Below, one piece after another: positions 10,545 through 20,898 of a DNA stretch of 54,776 nucleotides. The first letter of the stretch is position 1; each line of letters begins with the position of its first letter. The notes beneath the pieces are model-generated. The model had not been told where the DNA came from. It saw only the letters and a program-made list of their open reading frames with translations, and ran no database searches. The translations under genes were made by a program, and so were the position numbers. This DNA is from Nemertoderma westbladi (taxonomy: Eukaryota > Xenacoelomorpha > Nemertodermatida > Nemertodermatidae), in the NCBI GenBank assembly GCA_032718475.1, contig JAUCBJ010006618.1:1-54776 (forward strand), given 5' to 3'.

Positions 10545-10768
10545 TGGAGTCAGATATGAGGCCCATCACCCATATCTACTCTGGCGCACATGACCCACCA
10601 TTGGCTGTTGCAGCTCATCTGCTGGGTCATGCCCTGTACCCTTGCTGCCAGGTGCAGGTCGCAGTGAAGTGCTCTCAGAGTGGACACGAGAACACTCTAC
10701 TCCTGACCAGCCATTGGTAGATCACCATCTGCCTGGTCAGGCCATATACCCCTGCAGCCAAGTATATG

Positions 10769-10887
10769 GGCTGAGTGCTTACGTACCGGTAGGCTGAGTG
10801 CTTACATACCGGTAGGCTGAGTGCTTACATACCGGTAGGCTGAGTGCTTACATACCGGTAGGCTGAGCGCTTACATACCGGTAGGCT
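10769..10887. repeat. 23-bp tandem repeat (LINE 5' region), ~5 units
   Basis: The unit ggctgagtgcttacataccggta repeats about five times between the 5' leader of LINE copy A and the 3' tail of LINE copy B. The same repeat flanks LINE fragment C at 18443-18582, so it probably belongs to the 5' UTR of the family. Confidence 0.9.
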
Positions 10888-12012
10888 ACTACTAGGATCG
10901 GCATGCTGCATTGCAGCTGCATTTTTAAGAATGCTGTGCCGGCTTGTCAACAAAATTGCACCGCCACAACTCCCTATCACCCATGACATTTGCTAGATCA
11001 TCCGCATCTTTAAGGCCAGTGTCCTTTAAGATGCGTCTCAAGAAAGTCATGGGCTGTCCACCATGCTTATTCACTCCATGAGGCTGCCAAAGTACAAGAT
11101 TATGCACTGGCTGGTCCTCACGGCGAAAGCAATGTCCTGCAAAGCAGAGGCGATTTTGTTCTAGTGTCAAGCTTGGGGGAACCAATGAGACACCTCCAAT
11201 GTTATATAGTGTCTGGTTGGAGATGTGTGCATTGTACTTGACACAATGTACCCGGCGTAGCATTCTTGTGAATGTGCCATCCAGAGATTTGGTGTCCTCA
11301 GCAGTTAGAGCCCAGCATGGACTCCCGTAGAGGAGTACTGGAACTACTGCTGCTCTAAATAATCGGACCTTAAGTTTCCGATTAATTCTAGGTGACTTCC
11401 AAATCCTGGAAAGCCTATTCAAGGCTGCCCATGCCTTACCCTTACGTATTCGAAGGTCCTCACCTGACTTCCGGATCCATGATCCCAGGTAACAGAAGTC
11501 GTCCACATGCTCAAGCATACCATCCTTTGAGCTTATGCTCATCCGATCAGAGACTTGCTGAGGACTTTCAAAGTTAACTGTCAGAATTTTGGTCTTTCTG
11601 GAGTTAATGAAAAGACCAACACTAGAAGCAGCATGTTCTAATGAGCTGAGGAGCCGCTGGGCTCCCTCTAATGATTCTGAGAGTACTCCTAAGTCATCAG
11701 CAAAGTCTAGATCAGTTAGGTACTTGGCAGGATTTCCTCGACTTCTGGAGCCAGTAGGTGGAGTTATCATCACCCCATCATCATTATGATGATCTAAGGA
11801 CATGCGTAGAACATAGTCAACCACAATAATGAACAAGAATGGTGCAAGTGTGTCTCCTTGGAGGACGCCCCATAACACTTCAAATGGTTCTGTGTCACCG
11901 TCAACAGTAGACACAAATGTTGTCGAACCATCGTATACTGATCTGATTGCTGCAATAATTTCATCAGGAATCCCATATAATGAAAGTATGCTGAACATAC
12001 GTGAGCGAGAGT
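10886..12012 (-). mobile_element. LINE copy B, 5'-truncated (RT C-terminal half plus 3' end)
   Basis: Minus-strand copy running from the RT palm to the 3' terminus, which ends in GATCCTAGTAG (read on the minus strand). The open frame from 12028 to 10925 covers YGIPDEIIAAIRSVYDGS, GVLQGDTLAPFLF, the catalytic LDFADD box and the C-terminal Cys/His-poor tail. Homology begins at about 12012; sequence beyond it is unrelated, giving a typical 5' truncation. Confidence 0.9.
10925..12012 (-). pseudogene. LINE reverse transcriptase, C-terminal half (copy B)
   Basis: Uninterrupted frame of about 360 codons with QGDTLAPFLF, FADDLGVLS (the Y/FxDD active-site motif), LGSWIRKSGEDL and the thumb/connection region. 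It lacks the endonuclease, the RT N-terminus and a start codon of its own. The frame is clean, so truncation is recent compared with copy E. Confidence 0.85.
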
Positions 12013-12289
12013 GTTCGCGGTATTTCAACTTTCCATAACGCGAGTTGAATATTTTTGTATTTTATTAAAATTGATTATTCCGATATTATTACTGGGTGCG
12101 GGACCATGGGTTTTGGGCACATTCAATAAACTGGGGACGATTTATGGGCGAACTTTGGGGCGACTTACAGGGTACGGGACTAATTTCATGTTTATAAGGG
12201 CCAGGGGGGGATGGAAAATTCAAGCAGTATTCAGGTTAGCCTGAGTACTATTAGGCCCTGGCCAACTTCCTGCTGCCTGTAGGGGTGGA
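12013..12289. other. Spacer, no gene seen
   Basis: AT-rich then G-rich sequence between LINE copy B and the GC-rich array; no feature could be supported. Confidence 0.4.
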
Positions 12290-13190
12290 TTTGGTAATGC
12301 GCCAGGCCTAAAGGAGAAGGACTGCCCTTAGCGGTCCCTGGCCAACAGCAGCTATTACGAGACTGAAAAGAACTCGGAACGCTGACTGCTTGTGTCAGGG
12401 ATTTGCGACGGGAAACGACAGCCCCTTAGTAGCCAAGCCGTTCTGGTTCTCGATGATCGAACCCTTCGGGGTTCGTGAGGGGTGGAGCGGACACGCGAAC
12501 GGGTGGCCGACTAACGACTGCCCCCTGAGCTAAGCCGTACTGGTTCTCGATGACCAATCCCTTTCGGGGTTCGCGAGGGGTGGGACGGACATGCGAAAGG
12601 GCTGGCCACAGGATGGGTTTGACGAGGACTGCCCTTAGCGGTCTCTGGTCAACGGCAGCTATTACGAGACTGAAAAGAACTCGGAACGCTGACTGCTTGT
12701 ACCGGGGATCTGCGACGGGAACCGATGACAGACCCCTTAGCCAAGCCGTACTGGTTCTCGATGATCGTTCCCTTCGGGGTTCGTGAGGGGTGGAACGGAC
12801 ACGCGACGGGGTCGAAAGACAAAGGACTAGACTCTACTGGCCTACCGACTGTTCGGAGCACTTTCTCGGCTGCCGAAGCGACTACGAGCCTGAAAGGGAC
12901 TCGGAAAGCCTAGGTGGTTGGGTTTCTGCGATGAACCGACGGACCCCTAGCCAAGCCGTTCTGGTTCTCGATGATCGAACCCTTCGGGGATCGTGAGGGG
13001 TGGAACGGACACGCGAACGGGTCCACCGACACGACAGACTCCTAGCCAAGCCGTACTGGTTCTCGATGATCGATCCCTTCGGGGTTCGAGAGGGGTGGTA
13101 CGGATACGCGACAGAGTCTACCGACTGGACCGACCCTTAGCCAAGCCGGGCTGGTTCTCGATGATCGTTCCCTTCGGGGTTCGTGAGGGG
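12290..13190. repeat. GC-rich tandem array (~95-bp core, longer composite units)
   Basis: The core ctggttctcgatgatcg...ccttcggggttcgtgaggggtgg recurs at about 12443, 12540, 12751, 12961, 13056 and 13151, spaced 95-97 or about 210. A longer block (gactgcccttagcggtc ... ctgactgcttgt) occurs near 12318 and 12626. Short open frames across it are by-products of the repeat. The gypsy element at 13191 sits inside this array, which resumes at 17609. Confidence 0.9.
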
Positions 13191-13410
13191 TGTACTGACA
13201 TATATTTGGTGGTGGGAAATTTAAAATAAAAAATATACTTCTACCCTTTTACTACTTCTGTGATCATATAATTATAAATATAATAACATTTGTTTTTATT
13301 AATTAACTAATTATATATTGATATACAATTACTATATTATGTCGACCAGCGGCGAGGATTTATTGCTTGACTATGGAAATAACCCAACTGGTAGTGACGA
13401 ATACGCTACA
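13191..13410 (+). repeat. Gypsy 5' LTR (220 bp)
   Basis: Matches 17389-17608 with two differences seen. AT-rich; contains the only upstream ATG for gag (13339). Confidence 0.9.
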
Positions 13411-14223
13411 AATGGAGCCTTCGGCGTTGATAAAGTCGCCGCTATATCAGTAAAAATTCCCGACTACGATGAATCAATCGATATTGAAGCTTGGTTGCGA
13501 CGTGCTGAGACGAGTTTCCGGTTGGCGCGAATCAGTGACGCGAAAACAATGGCAGATCATGTCATCATGAAATTACCACTGAAGTATCTCAACTGGATTC
13601 CGGAAGAGACGACGGCAACTTACATTCGTCTGAAGGAATGCTTGACACGAAATATTGGTAAAACACAAGAACAGAGAGCTGCAGAAATATTAAGTGGGAT
13701 TCGTTATGATCGTGATGTTCGTCCTTCTGCATTTCGGGGTGGTTTATTGCGCAGAGCAGAAGTTGCAGGGGTTGCTTCCAGCGATACATTTATAAACGAG
13801 TTATTTATTCGTGCAATGCCAATGGAATGGCAAGATTATTTAGCATTCGCGGAACCAGCAAAGATTGCTGAAATGGCAGATCGTCTATTCGACCGTGGAG
13901 CTAAACCTACAACCACTAGTGTCTGTACAATCCAGGAACAAGCATTCCGTTCGTCCAACGAGAAATTCGCCCATTCTTCATCCCGAGTTTCTTCTCCACG
14001 TCTCGTGATTCCGCAATGGATAGCCAAGTCAGGACGTAAGTTTCGTCCTACTATTTGCAACGAACATATTTACTTCAAACGGGCACATCATTGTCCAAAG
14101 TGGTGTCGTTTAAACGATCGTTTCCAACCATCAAACTCAAACCGTCCTTCTCGTGCTCCTTCTCCGACTCGAGAGCAGGCCGGTTATGAAGGGAAGGCGT
14201 TAAACAGTCCGCCTGCCCGGTAA
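13339..14223 (+). CDS. Gypsy Gag
   Basis: The frame starts at an ATG inside the 5' LTR (MSTSGEDLLLDYGNN) and continues without a break through the LTR end and the primer-binding site. A capsid-like helical domain follows (IPDYDESIDIEAWLRRAETSF), in which the Asp-Trp-rich start and the later LSGIRYDRDVRPS are typical of metazoan gypsy Gag. Near the C-terminus a Cys/His cluster (CNEHIYFKRAHHCPKWC) resembles the CxxxH...CxxxC finger of this group. The ORF ends at TAA 14221-14223. Protease follows in the -1 frame, the usual gag-pol arrangement for gypsy elements. Confidence 0.8.
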   Translation: MSTSGEDLLLDYGNNPTGSDEYATNGAFGVDKVAAISVKIPDYDESIDIEAWLRRAETSFRLARISDAKTMADHVIMKLPLKYLNWIPEETTATYIRLKECLTRNIGKTQEQRAAEILSGIRYDRDVRPSAFRGGLLRRAEVAGVASSDTFINELFIRAMPMEWQDYLAFAEPAKIAEMADRLFDRGAKPTTTSVCTIQEQAFRSSNEKFAHSSSRVSSPRLVIPQWIAKSGRKFRPTICNEHIYFKRAHHCPKWCRLNDRFQPSNSNRPSRAPSPTREQAGYEGKALNSPPAR

Positions 14224-14225
14224 GT

Positions 14226-14874
14226 GCCGTAGCTGGTCAGGCGCCTACAACGGCGGTTCCGTTCGTCCAAGGAAGTATCGCGTCGACACGCCATACTTGG
14301 ATGGTCGATACGGGCTCTGTTGTTTCTATTATTCCAGCCGAGTGGTTGTCCAAGGCTCAGCGGGCCACAATATATCCTTATTGTGCAAACCTTAAATCTG
14401 TGACTGGTGATAAATTACCAACTCTCGGTATTATTCGGTTAGAAATTGGACTTACTCAACTACGACGGATATTCTCCCATACCTTCGTGGTTGTACAGAG
14501 GCCGTTAGCAATACTTGGAGCAGATTTCTTAGCAAACTATAACCTTTCTGTTGATGTTGCTAGGCAACGGTTATATGATAGTCTCACTCACAGAATCTGT
14601 TCTCTGATTTTAGTACATGATGAAGCAATTATATCAAAGATTTCTGTAATGCTTCCAGAAACTCCAGACATGGAAACTCGTTTATTACTCACACGCTACA
14701 CTGAATTGTTTGGCCCACCTAATTTTAATGTGACACCAACAGCTCACCCTATGACTATAGATACAGCTGACTCACCTCCAGTTCAATCACGTCCATATCG
14801 CTTGGGTCCTGCTAAGCTGAAGTTTGGGGAAGAGTACTTTAAGGGTTTAATAGAGGCTGGAATCGTTCGTTGAT
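14226..14874 (+). pseudogene. Gypsy pol, part 1: aspartic protease and start of RT
   Basis: Protease active site MVDTGSVVSIIP at about 14301 and the flap-end motif ILGADFLANY near 14512. The RT starts with RPYRLGPAKLKFGEEYFKGL. A TGA at 14872-14874 interrupts the frame right where gypsy RTs read on into WSSPLHMVPK; the same frame continues after it. The frame is -1 relative to Gag. Confidence 0.85.
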
Positions 14875-16241
14875 CTGAAAGTGAGTGGTCTAGTCCTTTA
14901 CACATGGTTCCCAAGGGCGAAAGTTGGCGACCATGTGGGGATTATAGAAGACTTAATTCAGTTACTCGTAAAGATGGGTACCCAAATCCTCATCCGGAGG
15001 ATGTTACAACGTGGTTAGCTGGAAAAAAGTATTTTTCAAAGTTGGATCTTACACAGGCGTATTTTCAAATTCCAGTTGCAAGCGATTCAATCAAGAAGAC
15101 TGCAGTAATTACTCCATTTGGACTCTTTGAATTTCTCAGAACTCAATTTGGTCTTAAAAATGCTGCAGCAGCATTTCACCGGCATATAGATTTGGTGTTA
15201 CAACCAGTGTCTGATTGTGCAGACAATTTCTTTGACGATGTCTTAGTAGCCTCAGAAACCGAATTAGACCATCGTCGTGACTTAGATAGAGTATTTAGTG
15301 TGTTCCAGAAGCACAATATTAGGTTGAATCCCGATAAGTGTGATATAATGAAGAAGAAGGTTCGATTTTTAGGGTTTGACATCGATGCTACTGGTATCAC
15401 TGCGCCTACAGATAAGACTTCTGTTATTGCTAATCTTCCTTCGCCATCGTCATATTCAGAGCTTAGAAGCAGACTAGGGTCTATCAATTATTATCGACGT
15501 TTTATACCAAATGCTGCATACATTCTAGAACCATTAACCTTTTTGTTGCGCGATAAGAATTCATTCGTATGGGAAGACAAACATGAGAATGCATATCATA
15601 AAATAATCAAAGCTTTAACTGAATCTGTCACATTAGCTCATATACCAAATAACGTATCAACTTTAATACTAACAACAGATGCATCAGACACTGCAATTGT
15701 TGCAAGTATAGAGACGCCTGATGGCCAACCAATTGGCTTCTTCTCAAAGGTTCTAGGACCTACCAACTCCAACAGATCTGCTTTTGAACGTGAAATGCTT
15801 GCTCTAGCTGAATCTGCTCGCCATTTTCGTCACCTATGTGAAGAATTTCATATTAAAGCACGGACAGATCATAGACCTCTTGTCTCCGCTTTTGGTAAAC
15901 GAGCCCTATCTTCTAGGTGGCAACATCAGCGAATGGCTACTATTTCAGAATATGTAGATGAGATAATTTACGTTCCCGGAAAGTCAAACATTGTAGCAGA
16001 TATGTTGTCTCGAATTCCAGAATGTCAACAGGAAAAAAGTGTTAGTCATATTAGTCACACAAATATGGAAAGTCAACTAATACTCGATTTACCAGCCATT
16101 GCTAGTGCACAACAGAAAGAAACCCTAGACTCAATAGTATTGAATAAATTAGAAAGTGTTGAAATTGGTGATGTACAATTACTAGTTGCAGCTGGATCTG
16201 TTCCTCGTCCATATATTCCAAAAAGCTCAGATCTCCAATAA
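14875..16241 (+). pseudogene. Gypsy pol, part 2: RT and RNase H
   Basis: Continues in the frame of part 1 after the stop: WRPCGDYRRLN, SKLDLTQAYFQIPV (first catalytic Asp), the active-site box FFDDVLVAS, LGFDIDATGI, and RNase H with TTDASDTAIVASI, FEREMLALAE and RTDHRPLV carrying the expected Asp/Glu/Asp residues. It ends at TAA around 16240; the integrase frame then lies one base off, so a single indel near 16235-16241 is likely. Confidence 0.9.
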
Positions 16242-17314
16242 TACATTCTTTTCACTCTAATGAACATCTAGGGTCATCTCTCACTTATCGTATTATCAAT
16301 GCTCGCTATTGGTGGCCAGCCATGAAATCCGATATAACTGATTATGTAAGAAATTGTTTAACCTGTCAGAAAAATAAGATAACTATACATGAGAAATCTA
16401 CAAAACCAAATTTTAATCTTCCGTCAACTCGTTTTTCAACCATTCATTTAGATATTATTATTCCAGAATCCGATAAATATATACTAACAATGATCGATCG
16501 AGCTACTGGATGGCCGGAAGCTGTTGAAATCCAATCTCAATCTGCTAGAAATACAGTAGAAGCGTTTCTTAACACATGGGTTTACCGTTTCGGTTCTCCA
16601 TTGTATGTTGTGACTGACCGAGGAAGTAATTTTGAGGCGGAGTTCTTCAAATTATATACTAAGGCAATGTCCATATTTCGGCTTCGAACTACTGCATACC
16701 ATCCTCAGTCTAATGGAAAAATCGAACGAATGCATAGAACCCTGAAAACTATTATCCGATCTTTTGAAGGGTTGTGGCGAGAACATATACAGAAAGCCCT
16801 ACATGTTCTACGACTCATTCCTGACGATACTGGTATCTCTCCCTTTCAATATGTCACAGGTACATCAATGGCCCTCCCTGGATGTTACACAGACACTAGA
16901 ATGGATCCTAGAGAATTAATGGATTCTGTTCGCAAATTAGAGGGGCAAATTGTTATTAAACAAGCAACGCCTATACAAACTGAGCGCAAGTGTAATCCAC
17001 ATTTAAGAGATTGTACACGAGTATGGTTATGGGTTGACAGAGTCAAACGTCCACTAGAAGCACCTTATACTGGACCTCATCTCATTGTCGAGCGTAACAT
17101 TGATCAAAACTATATGACAATTGAAGTTAATGGGAAACATAAAACTGTTTCATTATCTAGAGTAAAACCCGTCTTAGAATATAAGGACAATTGTGTATCA
17201 AGGAAAAGTACTAAACTTGAGATTAATTCCCACGTTCAACAGCCCAAGACTGTTCAGACACGTTCTGGACGCTCAGTACGTTTCAATTTGAAGCCAGACT
17301 TTCGTTATTTTTAA
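16241..17314 (+). pseudogene. Gypsy pol, part 3: integrase
   Basis: Frame-shifted relative to part 2. An HHCC-type zinc site (H-x-x-x-x-x-H-L ... CLTCQ) is followed by a DDE core: HLDII near the start, VVTDRGSNF, and NGKIERMHR carrying the Glu. The C-terminal tail includes YTGPHLIVERN and SLSRVKPV, typical of gypsy integrase ends; no chromodomain is recognised. Ends at TAA 17312-17314 shortly before a weak purine tract and the 3' LTR. Confidence 0.9.
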
Positions 17315-17388
17315 TTAACAATATATGTTGTATACTAGACTCATAATTGTAACAATTAAAGGTCTCCGACCTATTGCGATGGGGCTGT

Positions 17389-17608
17389 TGTACTGACATA
17401 TATTTGGTGGCGGGAAATTTAAAATAAAAAATATACTTCTACCCTTTTACTACTTCTGTGATCATATAATTATAAATATAATAACATTTGTTTTTATTAA
17501 TTAACTAATTATATATTGATATACAATTACTATATTATGTCGACCAGCGGCGAGGATTTATTGCTTGACTATGGAAATAACCCAACAGGTAGTGACGAAT
17601 ACGCTACA
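17389..17608 (+). repeat. Gypsy 3' LTR (220 bp)
   Basis: Starts TGTACTGACA right after gatggggctgt and ends ACGCTACA, followed by GGGG and the resumed GC-rich array unit. Confidence 0.9.
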
Positions 17609-18017
17609 GGGGTGGAACGGACACGCGACAGGGTCGACCGACACCGACACTACGGCACTAAGACTAGGACCGAGGGAAAATCTGGGGAATATTAGGTAGG
17701 CTAAAATCTGAGCGAACAGTGGGTAATTAAATAATATACTGTAGGGATTTATATTGTCGTGTATAATTATTGTGAATATTTGGTGTATATTGATTTGGGG
17801 AAGCCCAAAATTATTCTTAATCAGGTTTCAACTGTAGGAAGTTACATTAAAGAGTATATCCAACTAATGCAGCTTTTTATCAACCGCAAACTTGCATCTC
17901 AGAAAACATTCCTTCTCCACAATCAATATCCGGTGACTGGCCGGGGCTCGGTGGTCTGTAAAGTCACGTCTCCAGCATCGGCGTTTTTCCCCCCTGGTGT
18001 AGGGATAACGGCAACAG
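17609..18017. other. Resumed GC-rich array unit, then unique AT-rich sequence
   Basis: 17609 to about 17660 continues the tandem array (ggggtggaacggacacgcgac). After that nothing is recognised up to the LINE fragment; a short GC-rich stretch at 17937-18010 is unexplained. Confidence 0.5.
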
Positions 18018-18425
18018 AGAGACTGAATCAAAGGCCTTGAAGAAGTCAACAAAGATAACAGCCAGATGCCTGTCTTTCTTTTTTGATAACTCTTCAATTA
18101 TCCTTCTAAGTGGCAAAATGGGCTCCATGGTCCCACGACCTTTACGGAACCCATTCTGATTTCCACGTAGCAGTCTCTCAATGGGATCCCTGATGCGATT
18201 TAATAGAATTCTATTGTATAGTTTTGCAGCAATCGAGATCAATGAGATTCCCCGAAAAGAACCATAGAGTGTTAGGTTGCCCTTCTTGGGAACTGGCACC
18301 AACTTATTTGTTTTCATTTCTTGTGGGACTCTTGTTGTACGGTACATGTCTACTATGATGGGATAGATGAGCTTTAAACACTCAGGTATTTTAAAGACCT
18401 CAGGGGGAACACCATCTACTCCACT
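18018..18425 (-). mobile_element. LINE copy C, RT N-terminal fragment
   Basis: Minus-strand copy of the same LINE family as copy A, from the segment before YRTTRVPQEMK to FVDFFKAFDSVS (first catalytic Asp motif), then unrelated sequence. It carries the LRRIIEELSKKK segment missing in copy A. Its 5' side joins the 23-bp repeats after a short link, so the endonuclease has been lost by internal deletion. Confidence 0.85.
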
Positions 18426-18442
18426 GGCACGATAGGCTGACG

Positions 18443-18582
18443 GTAGGCTGAGTGCTTACATACCGGTAGGCTGAGTGCTTACATACCGGTAGGCTGATTG
18501 CTTACATACCGGCAGGCTGAGTGCTTACATACCAGTAGGCTGAGTGTTTACATACCGGTAGGCTGAGTGCTTACGTACCGGT
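18443..18582. repeat. 23-bp tandem repeat, ~6 units
   Basis: Same unit as 10769-10887 (ggctgagtgcttacataccggta) with a few point changes. Confidence 0.9.
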
Positions 18583-19299
18583 CAGGCAATTTCGAGTTTG
18601 TAATTGTAAACAGCATTTTAACAATCTTCCCCCTTATAAATTTTATTATTTGTAGTATCAAAAGACGCGCAATACTCTCCGCTTTCAATTGATATCAGCC
18701 ACGTTTGAAATGATTGAGATTAAATGTGTATTTGAATCGATCGAAAATCTCTATCTATAGAAACCAAGATAAAAAATTATCAGATCATTGCGTAATGACG
18801 TCAAATATGTCGCAGCCAATCACAGCCGATTTTCAAAATTGGCTTCCCGGTCTTACTTAAACACGCGATTTCGACCGTTTCCTCGTGTTTTTACAAAAAA
18901 AAAACACCCCGTCACTCGATTCAGGGCACCTTGTTACCCCTTATTCAATTGTTTCTAGCCCAACAATTTTTTCGTGCACCAACCCTATTTGTATTATTTT
19001 GATTCGTTTACGAAAGTAAACCAGTCTATGTAGTTTAAGCCATTCCAACGTACGTTTATTATGTATCAGATTATAATCTTGCAGTATAAATAGGAGTGGG
19101 AGCCAAACATTAACTTTGGCAATGCAATGGTACTTTATATGTGATTGAGGAACAATTATTACTTAATGTCATCTACTTAATATAACCAATTACGACACAA
19201 TCAAGTAGTTAGTTAAATTACTAATCCAATAAGCTCCAGGGGGTGGCTTAGGTTGTGTATTATAGTTATTGTACGGTAGTAAAAGGTGTGGACGTAAAC
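18583..19299 (+). promoter_or_regulatory. Promoter-like segment (CRE, CCAAT, TATA) in otherwise empty DNA
   Basis: No gene is visible. TGACGTCA (perfect CRE palindrome) at 18796-18803, CCAAT at 18816-18820 and TATAAATAGG at 19084-19093 lie in promoter order on the plus strand. The TATA box is about 200 bases before the Gly-Pro-Pro minisatellite. No transcript start or first exon could be assigned, so this could be chance. Confidence 0.25.
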
Positions 19300-20608
19300 A
19301 GGTTCACGGTCCACCTGGTCCAACCGGTCCACCTGGTCCACCCGGCCCCCCTGGTCCACCCGGTCCACTTGGTCAACCCGGTCCACCCGGTCCACCTGGT
19401 CCACCCGGTCCACCTGGTCCACACGGACCACCCGGCCCCCCTGGTCCACCCGGTCCACTTGGTCAACCCGGTCCACCTGGTCCACCCGGACCACCTGGTC
19501 CACCCGGTCCACCTGGTCCACCCGGTCCACCCGGTCCACCTGGTCCACCTGGTCCACCTGGTTCACCCGGTACACCCGGTCCACCTGGTCCACCCGGCCC
19601 ACCTTGTTCACCCGGTCCACCTGGTCCACCCGGTCCACCTGGTCCACCCGGTCCACCCGGTCCACCTGGTCCACCCGGTCCACCTTGTCCACCCGGCCCA
19701 TCTGGTCCTCCCGGTCCACCTGGTCCACCCGGTCCACCTGGTCCACCCGGTCCACCCGGACCACCTGGTCCACCCGGTCCACCTGGTCCACCCGGTCCAC
19801 CTGGTCCACCCGGTTCACCCGGTACACCCGGTCCACCCGGCCCACCTTGTTCACCCGGTCCACCTGGTCCACCCGGTCCACCTGGTCCACCCGGTCCACC
19901 CGGTCCACCTGGTCCACCCGGTCCACCTTGGCCACCCGGCCCACCTGGTCCTCCCGGTCCACCTGGTCCACCCGGTCCACCTGGTCCTCCCGGTCCACCC
20001 GGTCCACCTGGTCCACCCGGTCCATCTGGTCCACCCGGTCCACCTTGTCCACCCGGCCCACCTGGTCCTCCCGGTCCACCTGGTCCACCCGGTCCACCTG
20101 GTCCACCCGGTCCACCCGGTCCACCTGGTCCACCCGGTCCATCTGGTCCACCCGGTCCACCTTGTCCACCCAGTCCACCCGGTCCACCTGGTCCACCCGG
20201 CCCACCTGGTCCACCCGGTCCACCTGCTCCACCTGGTCCACCCGGTCCACCCGGTCCACCTGGTCCACCCGGTCCACCCGGTCCACCCGGTCCACCTTGT
20301 CCACCCGGTCCACCTGGTCCACCCGGTCCACCTGGTCCACCCGGTCCACCCGGTCCACCTTGTCCACCCGGTCCACCTGGTCCACCTGGTCCACCCGGTC
20401 CACCTTGTCCACCCGGTCCACCTGGTCCACCCGGTCCACCCGGTCCACCTGGTCCACCCGGTCCACCCGGCCCACCTGGTCCACCCGGCCCACCTGGTCC
20501 ACCCGGCCCACCTGGTCCTCCCAGTCCACCTGGTCCACCCGGTCCACCTGGTCCACCCGGTCCACCTGGTCCACCCGGTCCACCTGGTCCACCCGGTCCA
20601 CCTGGTCC
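19300..20608. repeat. 9/18-bp minisatellite, Gly-Pro-Pro in one frame
   Basis: About 1.3 kb of ggtccacctggtccaccc units. Period is a multiple of nine, so several frames on both strands stay open; one plus-strand frame reads Gly-Pro-Pro for more than 400 codons. The Gly position is replaced several times by Cys, Ser, Ala or Trp codons, and the frame runs at its end into a LINE relic, so it does not behave like a collagen gene. Confidence 0.9.
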
Positions 20609-20651
20609 AGCCCTTCAGTGTACTGTTCTAATTAACCCCCCTAGTACCCCT

Positions 20652-20755
20652 ATTAACTACTACTACTATAATCGGCCTGCTGCTTGGCTTTGCAGCTGCA
20701 CATTGAGATGCCGGCTTATGGACAAAATTGTGCCGCCTACAACTCGCGACAATAT
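20652..20755 (-). mobile_element. LINE 3'-end relic
   Basis: Resembles the 3' end of the LINE family read on the minus strand: ctactactataatcggc...gctgctt...gcagctgca...gccggctt...caaaattg.gccgcc, with many changes from copies B and D. An old, strongly truncated copy next to the minisatellite. Confidence 0.7.
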
Positions 20756-20898
20756 CGCCTATTGGGATATTTATTAAACTTGGTATTCACCGATAAATTA
20801 CAATATTTCTATATAAAATGCATATACATATCTATTCATTTAATTTCATAATTTCATTCTATATAAAAAATAATATAAAATTTACTAATATTTTATAG

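Larger units (their letters stand above)
8497..10765 (-). mobile_element. LINE copy A (endonuclease + start of RT), 3'-truncated
   Basis: Minus-strand APE-type non-LTR retrotransposon. From the 5' side it holds a leader, the endonuclease ORF, a linker and the first part of the reverse transcriptase (YRTTRVPQEMKTNKLVPVPK... NGFRKGRG). It stops abruptly at 8497, where the intact family (see 45430) would continue LRRIIEEL. The frame is shifted between endonuclease and linker and again before the RT, so the copy is dead. Tandem 23-bp repeats sit at its 5' side. Confidence 0.85.
13191..17608 (+). mobile_element. Ty3/gypsy LTR retrotransposon, 4418 bp, structurally complete
   Basis: Bounded by 220-bp direct repeats that start TGTACTGACA and end ACGCTACA (TG...CA). 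GGGG flanks both sides (13187-13190, 17609-17612) as a likely target-site duplication. A primer-binding-site-like TGGAGCCTTCGG lies two bases inside the 5' LTR. Gag, protease, RT, RNase H and integrase follow in gypsy order. Two LTR differences were seen (13223 region T/C, 13388 region T/A), so the insertion is young. One in-frame stop and one frameshift in pol disable this copy. Confidence 0.9.

Noticed and set aside
12550-13229. Short plus- and minus-strand ORFs in the GC-rich array
   Set aside because: They repeat with the array unit and show no domain; treated as repeat by-products.
19213-20601. Minus-strand 462-codon Asp/Arg/Val-rich ORF
   Set aside because: Opposite-strand shadow of the same minisatellite.
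19269-20777. 502-codon collagen-like protein
   Set aside because: The frame is a consequence of a 9-bp unit; several other frames on both strands are equally open, glycine positions are not conserved, and the end runs into a LINE relic.
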